Source: Carposina sasakii (lineage: Eukaryota > Arthropoda > Insecta > Lepidoptera > Carposinidae). From it: a stretch of DNA of 64,000 nucleotides. Within the stretch, counting starts at the first letter, position 1, and each line of letters starts with the position of its first letter. Shown in pieces: positions 1 through 11,100 of this stretch. Position numbers and translations under genes: made by a program. The notes under the pieces were generated by a model, which worked only from the letters and a program-made list of their open reading frames with translations, was not told the origin of the DNA and did no database searches. Location: positions 4,568,716 through 4,632,715 of the forward strand of contig CP053163.1 in the NCBI GenBank assembly GCA_014607495.2, given 5' to 3'.

Positions 1-367
1 AAACTTCGCCGGCAGCTGCCGCGGCACGCTCGTTCCGCTCGCTCGGCTCGTGCGTTGTATGTCATACTCTAACCTAACCTAACTTATTTTTTTTTTTATC
101 ATTGTATGAAAAGGGAACTGTTACACCAACAAAACGTCATTCGTCTTATACTAGTTATGCGCTAAGGTTAATTTGATGTGCAGTCAGTATTTATGATGAG
201 ATTGTAGTATTTTTGTACCAAAAGGTATTAATTTGTCTTGCATTCGAGGAAAACAGTTTATGTTGGGCTGATATTATGTATTTTCGAATTATCTGCTGTA
301 GTTGTTTTGTAAAACATTGAGTTTATTTGTACTAAAATAATTTAATTGCTGTAATAAAGTATATAAA

Positions 368-575
368 GGGCATACTGTACAAGTCAGTAGAGGAACAAGA
401 GGGTCTTGATGTTTTGTAGGCGATGGGCTGACCATCTGTCACTGCTAACCGAACTTGTATATCTCAACTATACCCTCAAAATTGGTCAGAAGTGGCACCA
501 TGTGGTTCTATCGGCCCTTGGTACTCTGCCTACCCCGTAAGGGATAAAGGCGTGATTATATGTATGTATGTATGT
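368..575 (+). repeat. Dispersed repeat copy A (pair with 61303-61510)
   Basis: About 205 bases matching 61303-61510 in the same orientation, ending in a TATG-type simple tail. The shared part includes the phrase CTCTGCCTACCCCGTAAGG. The last ~50 bases also recur at about 56840-56890. A tailed, one-orientation repeat suggests a SINE or a 5'-truncated LINE. The family name is not determined. Confidence 0.6.
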
Positions 576-1075
576 GATTATTTATTTGATGTGCAATTAA
601 AAATATCTCCTAAACAAATAACTATGATCGGTTATAGGTTGCAGTTGCTGGATAATACACATTATAGATGTAATAGTGGATCTAAGTTTGTAGGGAAAAT
701 TACGTCATTTTTTAAGCTAGAAGCTTAAAACTTATTTTTTAGGCTTTTCATTAGATATAAATAAATACGACATTCAAAGTTTGTAGAAGAATACCCTAAA
801 GGGGCTAAAAATAGGGGGTGAAAAATTTTGTGTGATGACATCGGAAAAAAACTTAGGGCTCAGAAAATAAAAATATAATAATAATATTTTTTTATTCAAG
901 AAGTTTCATATAGTACATATTTGAGTAGGGAATATACAATAATTAATTATTTTAGTCTAAGATTTAAAATAGACCTCCTTTATGAGCAAAATAAAATTTA
1001 TAAAATTATACATCTATAGGTATGTACAGTGATGAGGAACAATGTAAAAATATTTAAATCTAAAATATTATTAAG

Positions 1076-1080
<5 letters not shown>

Positions 1081-1153
<73 letters not shown>
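1081..1153. repeat. (TG)n microsatellite
   Basis: About 36 uninterrupted TG units followed by degenerate TG-rich sequence to about 1235. The two long open frames across it (CVCVCV and HTHTHT peptides) are artefacts of the repeat. Confidence 0.97.
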
Positions 1154-1154
<1 letters not shown>

Positions 1155-2284
1155 ATGTTTGTGTGTGTGCCTGCGTGTGGTGTGTGCATATGTTGGGTGG
1201 TGTGTAAGTATGTGCGGGTGTGTGAGTAGGTGCGTGTTACTGTTCAGGCTTTGAAGTTATCTATTCAACAACCGTAATAAGTTCCTCCGTGTCCTCAAAA
1301 GATAATGTCTTTAGCCAATTTGTTATTTTTATTTTGGCTTCCACTGTAGTACATGGATATATATTTAGCACTTTGTTTGCCTTATTGTACAAAAATGGGC
1401 CCAAGAATAAGAAGAATCTACGTATAAATGTAGTATTTGTGTTATGCTCTTGGTCACATACAATATAGAACAGAACAATACAGAGAATTAAGTAAGAAAC
1501 TTGCCAAGCACTGCGCGCCATATGCAAAAAAGGGATGTAAGGGGTTGAAATAGGGGATGAAAGTTTGTATGGAAATTACGTCATTTTTAAAAGTTTTGTC
1601 TCACTACAAATATGTGAGTACAACTTCATAATGATTATCAAGCAGGACAATATGCAACAAACAGCTCTTTTAAAAATCGTAAAAATCTTAATTTAAAATG
1701 CTGCCGAAAGTCACTATTTCACGCGGACGAAGTCGCGGGACAGCTAGGGATTCGCGGGCAACTTAGGGATTTATGTTCGAAACAATTTGAAATCATATAC
1801 ATATATATGTCGGAGATCAAGATGTCATATCCTACAGTCGGATCTCCAACGCCATCTATTTTCAATCGTTGAAGTTAGAAACGTCAAGTCGACAGCTATC
1901 ACTGACTTGAGGACAGCTGTCACTTGGGTAAAGACAAGACAGAGTACTGAGAGGGCGCCACTGTAGATTTACAACGACCACCGGGTCGTTTGAATTGAGC
2001 CGGAGGGTATTCTGTTCTTTTTGTTGCGTCTGGAGCGAAGCACGGGTGCTAATCAGCCTCTGTCTTGTACTTACCACGTTTCTACGTTATCCGCTAGAAT
2101 CCTAGTAATCTTGTGCGTAGATACAGTGAAAGTGTTTGTGATTCCTAATTAAGCTTGTTTACTACACGCCGCATTCTTTATTTCGGATTTTGGAAGATGT
2201 CGGACACACCTAACGGCACGCCACTCGACCCATCTACGTCATATACATAATAGTCACGCCCATTATCCCCCAACGTGGTGTATA

Positions 2285-2544
2285 CAGGGTGTAACAAAAA
2301 GGGTATGTTAAGCGAGAAGCTATGTAAATAGCCCACTATAGAGAACCTATCCACAAAATTTGAGATCCGAAATCACATGTTTATTTTTCCCGATAGTATG
2401 GAGAATTTTTAAATATCTCAGGAATTTTCATACAATCTTGAAAAATAAAAATGTGATTTCGAGTCTCAAATTTTGGAAATAGGTTCTCTATAGTGGGCTA
2501 TTTATACAGCTTTTCGCTTAACATACCCTTTCTGTTACACCCTG
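2285..2544. mobile_element. Palindromic MITE, copy 1 (CAGGGTG termini, TA site)
   Basis: Starts CAGGGTGTAACAAAAAGGG and ends with the near-perfect inverse. The inverted arms extend about 110 bases each, so almost the whole 260-bp element can fold into one hairpin. TA flanks both ends, as for Tc1/mariner-type targets. No coding capacity. Confidence 0.8.
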
Positions 2545-2548
2545 TATA

Positions 2549-2813
2549 CAGGGTGTAACAAAAGGGGTATGTTAACCGAAAAGCTATGAATATAACCCAC
2601 TATAAAGAACCTATCACCAAAATTTGAGACTAAAAATCACATATTTATTTGTCCAGATAGTATGGAGAACACCTAACCCCCTCAGGAATATTATGAACAT
2701 ACAATCTTGAAAAATAAACATGCGATTACTAGTCTAAAAATTTCGGGATATGTTATTTACAGTGGGTTGTTTTTATAGTATTTCGCTTACCATACCCTTT
2801 TTGTTACACCCTG
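2549..2813. mobile_element. Palindromic MITE, copy 2, abutting copy 1
   Basis: A second, more diverged copy of the element at 2285-2544, separated from it only by TATA. It has the same CAGGGTGTAAC termini and internal inverted arms. The abutting arrangement suggests one element inserted at the TA target duplication of the other, or a tandem duplication followed by divergence. Confidence 0.75.
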
Positions 2814-3179
2814 TATATACTTCTACTTGTTATATTTGCTATTGATACTAAGTTATTTGCAGTTTAATGTCATAAAGAGGACTATACTAACACACGTAAA
2901 CTTTTGCACAAAATGTTCGGAAAAATCCCGGATTTTTTCCCGGGATTTTGTGGATCTAAAAAAAAACTAAGTAGATATATAAAATTATACTAGGTCATAG
3001 AAATGGTAAAATAGACACGTAACATAATTACCTACTTATGAATATAATTTTTAAATACGAAATCACTACATATCAAAGTCGCTTTCTGATGTCTGTCCCT
3101 ATGTATGCTTAGATCTTTCAAACTAGGGAACGAATTTTTTTGATGCGGTTTTTTTAATAGATAGAGTGATTCACAAGGA

Positions 3180-3265
3180 AGGTTTATAATGTAACTAGGG
3201 ACCCACCTCGGCTTCGCACGGGAGTAATGCACTCTCACGCGGGCAAAGCCGTGGGCGGGCGCTAG
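3180..3265 (+). mobile_element. Helitron-like 3' end fragment
   Basis: Ends with a GC-rich hairpin (CACGCGGGCAAAGCCGTG) followed by GGGCGCTAG and then T. This is the layout of a Helitron 3' terminus (hairpin, CTRR, insertion before T). The 5' end is not visible, so this is a truncated copy. Confidence 0.4.
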
Positions 3266-5196
3266 TACAATCTAAAACATACTATAAAGTATCTATGTAG
3301 GTAGGTACTTAACGTTTTCTACGTAAGTCTTTTTTACGTAAGGTCTCTCTTTTTTTAACTTTTGTTACACTACGATTTCCCAAGTCTACTTACTAAATAA
3401 ATATAGTATTTTATATTATGTATTTGCGCGCGAAAAAACAAGCACAGAACCGGCGTTGACAGTGGTCACGGCGGTACTGAATGTTCCGAGCGAGACTGGC
3501 CAGTGCAAGGATTAGAACACAGCGTAGTTGTAGATGTGTTTTTTATTAATTGTTAATTATCTACAAAATTTACAAAAAATGTACTTTGGCCATAAACTAG
3601 ATCTGATAAAGCGCTATACAACTATGCAAGTTTCGTGTTGATATTCACAATAGTTTTCAAGATATTTCGCTTATAAGAACGTAAAAAAGGTAATTTTCAA
3701 ATCGAAATTCTATCGAGAATTTTTTTAAGTAATTGAGTTTCCACTTTGGCCACAAACTTGATAAAGATTTAAATAATAACATATAAAAAAATTAGAGCTG
3801 TGGTAATCGGACAAGTATTTAAAAAATCGATTCTAAAATGCCTCTTTTGTCTGATCACACCGCCTTAAATTTTACCTCTGACCTATCCAACATTTTTTTT
3901 TTTTTGCATGAATGCAACAACACCTACCTACATCATACAAAGGTTTCTAGTTCTTCATTCATTTGACCTATAAAGCCCACAAATTAAGTAGAGATGCTAA
4001 AGCTTACCTACTTATTAAGAATAGTTAGCATGCTTAGCTTTGCATTGCCATCTGTTATATGTATATTAAACACATAGGTCTAGCAGACGACACTGCATCC
4101 TGTAGGCAGATGTCAAGAGTTTTTGTGTTTAATTTTATATTGAAAATATCATTTGAACCACCTGCTAAAGGCCAGGTGAGGGACACACGTGCCGAAACGT
4201 GTGGCGGTTTGGAGCTGGATTAAAATATCAAACTGATCTAAAAACATGGTATCTCTACATTTTGTCGACCATATTAAGTATTAGTAATTAAGTAAAGTCT
4301 TCGTGGCTTAAGTAAGTATTATAATATTATCCAATTTCTTTACTGTAGTTCCTTAGGTAAGTATGAGCTTCGGAAAAAGTCATGTCATTATTTTGGTAAT
4401 AACAATCATTAAAACAAAATTAACTACCTACGCTTATCTACCTACTTATAGGTGCGCGACCAACCAATATCACATAAAATTTTGGGCTTAAATCGCAAAG
4501 AAATTTAAAAGGTATACTAACATGATTTTTTAAATTTGTTTTGAAATTTATTATAATTTCGTTTAATTTGAATGGCGAAAACGCGTTTATGTCTTTCATT
4601 TTGGACTCTGAGGAGCCACAGTTACCGTTATCAATACGCTAATCTAAGCATTTCAACCTGTTCAAATGATAAGTTACCTATATGTATTTTTTTTAATCAC
4701 TGTAAAAAAATAAAAACTTATTGATAATAGCAAAGTGAAGATAACTTGGTTCCTTAATTTTGGTAATTCAGCGAATCACCATTCTTCTTCAAATACTTAA
4801 TTAGATAGTACCTGATGATCTAAGTCTTAATTTATAAAACAAGGCGTCTACTGTAGACAAACTTTCTAAATAAACAAATGAGTCTCCAAAACATTAGTAT
4901 GTTTAAATACTAGAAGCCATTGTGTTAAGAATAGCATCATTACATTGTTAGGGTAGCAGAGCTAAACACAGGGGCTGTGCTATTGTATGCAGCATGCACC
5001 AGGGTGCAGACTTACCAGTTTGATTGACATAATTACGCGCAGGTAGCGGCAAGGGGGCCTCGAGAATTCCACAAGCTCAGTCGACTCGCGTCCGTCGCAC
5101 GCAGCGGGTGTGCAGCGCCGAAATCCGCTCCGAAACCGGCCTGAATGCCGGAGAACCAGTCGCCGGGATGGCGAGGTACGGCGTGAGAGCTGCGCC

Positions 5197-8100
5197 ATGT
5201 TGAAGCATGCACAGCGGCCGCCGGCGGCGAACGATGCCGACCACCGATATCAGAACATGCCGCGGCGGCCGCACCATCACCTGTCCCTGAACGTCTCCAC
5301 GTTGGATTCCTCAAAACACTCTGTCGGAGGGACATCGGCGAGCGTCAGTCCGGGAGCACAACTTCCACCACCAGTGCCGCCTCCAGTTTCTGTGATATCG
5401 CCTATTGCAGTCGCTCCGGGTCCAAAACTAGCGAATGGGAACGCTACTGGAGCACCTCAGCCGAAAGCTCCTGCATCTCGTAGCAGATCGCATCGTGCCG
5501 CAACAGAAGAAGCCTTGACTTCCTTAGCATTATTATGCCTAGTCAGTTTGCTTTTGGCTCTATTAGCGCTATTATTTCTTTTGAAAATATCAGCGCCAGC
5601 AACAAGTGCCACCGAGGAGTTTGCAGTGGTGTATGAAGTGACGTTAGCTCTGTGTGCGTTGACACTATCGTTGAACCTCTGCTGTCTTTTGGTTTGTGCA
5701 ATTCAGTTCCTCTTCGCGGTGAAATTGGTGCATTCACCGTTGGCGCCCAATGGCCGGTAAGTTGGATTTTCCTTACAAATTATGCGAATTCGAAACTTAT
5801 AAAACCTTTGTATGTCGTGTATTACGACCAAATAAAATTTCTGAAATATTCCTAATTAAAGTACTTAGGTAGGTGGTAGGTACTCATTTTCCTGTCAATA
5901 AAATTCTTAGGATTTATATAGCTACCGATAGATAGGTGAAACACTTGACGAACATGTTTAAACCAGCAACGTTGTACCTTCACGACAAAAGCTCCAAGAC
6001 CGAACAGTCTTATCTCAATTCAGGTTATCTCTTACACAACGTTATAACTGTAAGAAAATGTGAAATTTCCAGCTCGCCTCTCGACTTTATTCATTCCAAA
6101 TTATTCGTTCATAATTAATGGTAGTTTGTAACTCATAACTGTTTATTAAAGTTACGTTATCTTGATGGGTTCGTCTATGCATACTGTTTAAATCTTTATT
6201 ATATTCAAGTTTAGCTTTTTTAGATTCAAATTTGATGTTATCTTTATCGTAAGCCGAAAAATTGACCGTTTGTGTATCCAAAGTATTAGTGAGCAGGTGT
6301 TAACGGTCGCTTATGGCGGTTATCCGTGAATGATACAGAAATAAATGTTCCGTATCCATAGAGCACGCGCCAAACATAGTTATCATTTTTATATCTTATC
6401 TTATATATTATCATATTAATTCTGTTCGCATGAAGTTCACAGACCGTTACGTCTGTGAGAGCTTTTATATCGTAGTTCGCACAGCCAACTCTATCATTGA
6501 CTATATATCTGTTAGTTTGTTTGCAAGTGTTGAGCACAAATCTAGGACGTCTATAGAAAGCATTACGACTCTTCGGGAGTTTAACACCGGGTTGCCTGAC
6601 TTCCGTGTTTGCTTATTTATGTCATGTGACCGCATAGTTTTGAGATCACTTGAATGGCAATTGATTTAGTTGGCCAATGGATAATTGATTCGTAGACCGG
6701 TTCATCTAATGTTTTTAAAGCAAGTAGGTAGATTAGAAACAAATAAAGTTTAAAATTGTCTTGATATTTATCGAATTTGAATTACGTTAATTAGTAACAT
6801 ATATGGTAGGTATAACTAAAATAAATAAATTAAGTAGGCGCTACATTCGTATTTTAACATTCATCACTTTTAATGTACCTACCTCCTTGTAATACGCTCA
6901 ATTAACTATGTGTTGTTTATAATTTTATATACCTATAGGTGTATCTATTTAAATCCTACAAAATTTTGCCTAATGTTTTTAAGTATGGATATACCTACCT
7001 AGTTAATGCCCATTAAATTATATTTTAGTCACTATCATAAGTATTAATTTTAAGAAACTCATCTTTAACATCACGTCTTCACAATATTGTGATCGTAAAG
7101 GTAGAGTCGGGGATTATGTATAATGAAGTCAGTAAAAATGTAAGTGCATCAAATACAATATCACTTTAACATAACTTTAAAGTATTTTGGAGAAAACTAG
7201 TCTTTGTAGCATTTGGAATAAAGCATGTAAGTAAACGGTAGCTTTACGAAATGCTGATGCTTAGGACATTAGAAAGCAAAACATGTCCGCATGGGAAAAA
7301 CGTAAATATACAATTTTGGAATGTGGGTAATGAATGCTCCCTAAAATAACACAAAATTCATATTTTTGTGTGCTTTTTCATAATAATGTTTAACTTCCGT
7401 GGTTAAAAACAAATTGAAAGTTATGTTTATTTACCTAGTTTGCATAACCGTTTAGAAGTTTAAATATGTATAAACATAATGAAAGCTAACTACAAGCAAG
7501 AAGCTTTAAAAATAAACCTACAACGTTGTACAAATGAGCATAAAGTCGTGGAAAAAAAACGAAAAAGAAACCCAAATGAATTGGAACACGACTTCCTTCC
7601 CATGGGAAACATTCAAAATATACACTTCTTTTGTCACTTCATAAAAATCACATCCCCTTTAGGTAGCAGGTTCATTTGATTTCACACCGAGTGAAATAAT
7701 AAAACAAATTGTTGATATTTTTGTATATATAAGTTGTGCGTAACAAACAATAGATTTAGTACAAAGTAGGTATGTACCTATATAGGTAGATATGTACCTA
7801 CTCTACCTATAGCTATATGTAGGTATTTAGATCAACACAATAAACTCTTTCCACAATATTAGTACCAACTACCCGTTGACCGTTAAAAAATGATGTCCAT
7901 CTCTCATAATCTATTTCAGCACTTGCTAGATTCTTAGCAATCGCCTAGGTATCTAGAAATAAAATGTTTATACATACCCAGCTATAGAATGTTGCTAACT
8001 TGCCTATCTGTCTGAATGAACTGCCACTCGAGGTCAGCCAAAGCGGACCGGTTCCATTATAAAATCACCTCTCAGTGACTGGATGGCATGTGTGCATGTT

Positions 8101-11100
8101 TCCAATGCCTCGTCCAATTTGTATGTTAAAGCCGTAACAGCATCCATGGTATATTGTAAAGATTATTTCTCATCCAGTTTGGATTTTCGAAAATCACCCA
8201 GAATTAAGCTAAACCTAAATGCCATTGTCACAACAAAATCCTACAAACAGTTTAGGTATAGCTAAATATTCCCCAGCTCTCTCTGGCTAGTCAGCTGCAT
8301 AGTGAAGCATCAGTCTTGTGTCAAGTCCTGGAATGTCAGACCTTATCTCTTGGATCATGGATCAGAAATTAATAAAAGATCGACTACTAATCGAAAGTAA
8401 GTTCCTTCACAGCTGCAAACATGTTCTCTCCCTTAAATTAAGTACTTATTTCAAGCAATGGGCACCATTTTAGACCTCCAACAGGGATTATTTTTATTTA
8501 ATAAACGAGACGACTTCATAAAAACCTTCGTCGAGTTTATTTATGTAAAGAAAATGTGCGCTCAAAGTGAGATTTTATATAAAGACACGTTTATTAAGAT
8601 TTTTGGCTTCCGATATTTTGTTAGTGCTTATACAGTAAAAATAATTTAAGTAATTTGGTTCAACAAAGGGATCTATTATTATAAGGTTACCTGAAATGTT
8701 TTCAAGAGTTAAGAAAAGATGATTGTGGGCTCTTTTCGAATTTTAACTTTTTGGTTTTAACATTTTAACTTTTATTTATTTGGTGCGTTTTGCAGTTGAA
8801 ACCCCCATAAAGGTTTTTTCCCCATCTTATATAGGTTTTTCCTACTCTTACTGAAATCGCATTTCGTTTAAAAGTTTTGTAACCATGTTGAATGGTAATC
8901 ACCGTATAAAAAAAGTTACATACAAATCATTTCACGCGTGAGTTTTAGCTAAGCAAATTCAAATTAGACATAGTTATGCGGCATAACTATATCCAATAAC
9001 TTATGCCTTTTAAAATACTAGTTGTTCTTTAGGGATTTGTCTGTGTGATCGTAGACTGTGAATGGATTTGATGATACTCGTAATGGAGAATCTTGTTAAT
9101 TATCATGCATCAATAGATAAAATAGTGGCCAAAACTACAATGTTATTATAAGCAAATAGTCACGAAAGTACCATGGGCGAGAAAATACCTGTATACAACT
9201 AAGTTAGAGAAATAAAACTATAATAAAAATTGAAGCCTTGCACAAGGCCGTACCGCGCGGGCGTGAATGACAGAGTGACTATAGCTACCAATTATTTCCG
9301 GTCCACCATCTGGGGTTCTTAAGAAAATTGTCAAAGGTTTAACCATATTAGAATCATTTTATGGTAAAACACAACGTTCAACCTTCGAATTAGTCGAAGT
9401 TGTATTTATAATTTTTATGGGCGCCACTATAACGGACAAAATACTTATAAAAAATAATCATTCAAAAGGTAACTATGTGGAATTTTTGTTCAAAGGCTGA
9501 ATTAATAAAACTACAGGGACTTAGAGCTTCAAAAGACTAGATAATATGACCTAGGTCAAAGACAGGTCAAATTCAGAAATCAAAAAGCTTGAAGATGAAA
9601 TAGTATTTAAGAATGTGGAGGCTTTGCCGGCATCAGGAAATAGCTTATTTCTTCACAATAACAGAAACTCACGCCGCCAGACCGAAAAGGAAAGCAAATA
9701 CAATACCTACATATCAAATAGAACAAATATCTATGAAATGGCGTAAAAAGAACAGGACAAGAATGTGGAGTGAGAATGCAAGATCGTGATTGGTTATCGA
9801 CATTTCTATCTCGGAATGTCCTGCTCGCTTGTTTCAATTGATAAACCTCACCTTAGATTCCTTCACTTGTGTATTTTACTAGTTATTTATACTTGTGGAT
9901 TACAAAATATATCCTGTTGAAGGATTTTCTGTTAACTCTATCAGATTAAGGTGATGTAGGTACCTACGTACATCCTCATACCATTCATCATTGGTTCAAA
10001 CTTTAATTACACTCAACCAGTGGAAAAAAATAGTCGAATAAGCATCGTGTCACACACTACATTTTTTATATGGAAACACTACGACCAGTCGGACGTTCAG
10101 TTAGTTCTGTAAAAAAATCTACTTAGGTAGGTACTATGAAACAATTCCTTGAGCCTACCGACACTTTCGGGCAGAAACATAAATCTAGCGACGACAGGTA
10201 ACGTAGGTATCTAAAGGTTCGTGTCATTCGGAGTGTACATCTATTTTTATACTTATTAATCTTCTGCATCTAAAATCCTGCGAAACAAATAAGCAATATG
10301 TATCTAAGTATGTGTCGAGTGCCTTCCGCACTTCACAACATACTGAAGTAGTTACCACCACAGATAACACCCACTAAAACTCTAAAACAATCTGAAGTTG
10401 TAAAACAATTACAATATCGAACCTCATTAACAATAGCGGTGTCGATGAACTGACGGTATTTATAAAATAGAGATGCCGATGAATCAGTAGGTTTATTACG
10501 TATCTTGCAAAAGCAGTATGTAGCAGCATGCATCTTCGATTGCTGTTACATAATAGGAAGTTTACAATCAGCGATAACTATATAATTTTTGCCATCGCTT
10601 TACTATTGCGATGTACGTAGGTAATAAGTAAATGAACTAGTCAAAGTGCACTTAATCACACTGATATTTGAGGTCTATTTTAAACTTACAGATATAGAGT
10701 CCTCTATTCTCGAAGCCTCGACATATTTTAAATTTAATGAGGTTGCTTTATCCTGTATATGAGACCGAGAGCTTCCACAGTTCGTCGCCATCCCACTTAT
10801 AAGACTTATAGGTAATATCATACAGGAAAAACAAAATTGTGGAAATCAGCTGACATCAAAGGGCGTTCTGCCTAAGGTATCAGCTGCCTCTCCTCCTCCA
10901 CATTCTCCCTAGTGGATCAGATGATGTCGTTTGCTGGCAATACTACCACAAATAGCGAGAGCAAAATCAAATCCCAGCTGATTATAATCGTCATTATGTT
11001 TTAAACATACCGTCGAGTTTAGAGATATGTCGAGGAACGCGAGAATAGCGCCCTTGTTCGTTTTAAATATGGATCAAATAGTAGTATGATTAAATGCACT

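Larger units (their letters stand above)
1..5196. other. Gene-free 5' flank with scattered repeats
   Basis: I see no credible coding exon before the first exon of the four-transmembrane protein gene. The stretch holds a GC-rich opening of about 60 bases, a SINE/LINE-end repeat, a TG microsatellite, two adjoining palindromic MITEs and a Helitron-like 3' end (listed separately). The rest is AT-rich unique-looking DNA. Transcribed 5' UTR of the gene probably lies immediately upstream of 5197; the ~150 bases before it are noticeably GC-richer than their surroundings. Confidence 0.6.

Noticed and set aside
72..90. Short run of CCTAA units, as in the insect telomere repeat
   Set aside because: Only about two units and internal to the window; far too short for a telomere or interstitial telomeric array. 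A similar short run near 44391 is also chance-level.
1029..1229. 66-codon frame encoding a long CV repeat (and its antisense HT frame)
   Set aside because: Pure product of the TG microsatellite.
5110..5196. 29 codons of open frame upstream of the four-TM protein ATG
   Set aside because: It begins at GTG, not ATG; the first in-frame ATG is 5197 with a good context, so the upstream part is taken as 5' UTR.
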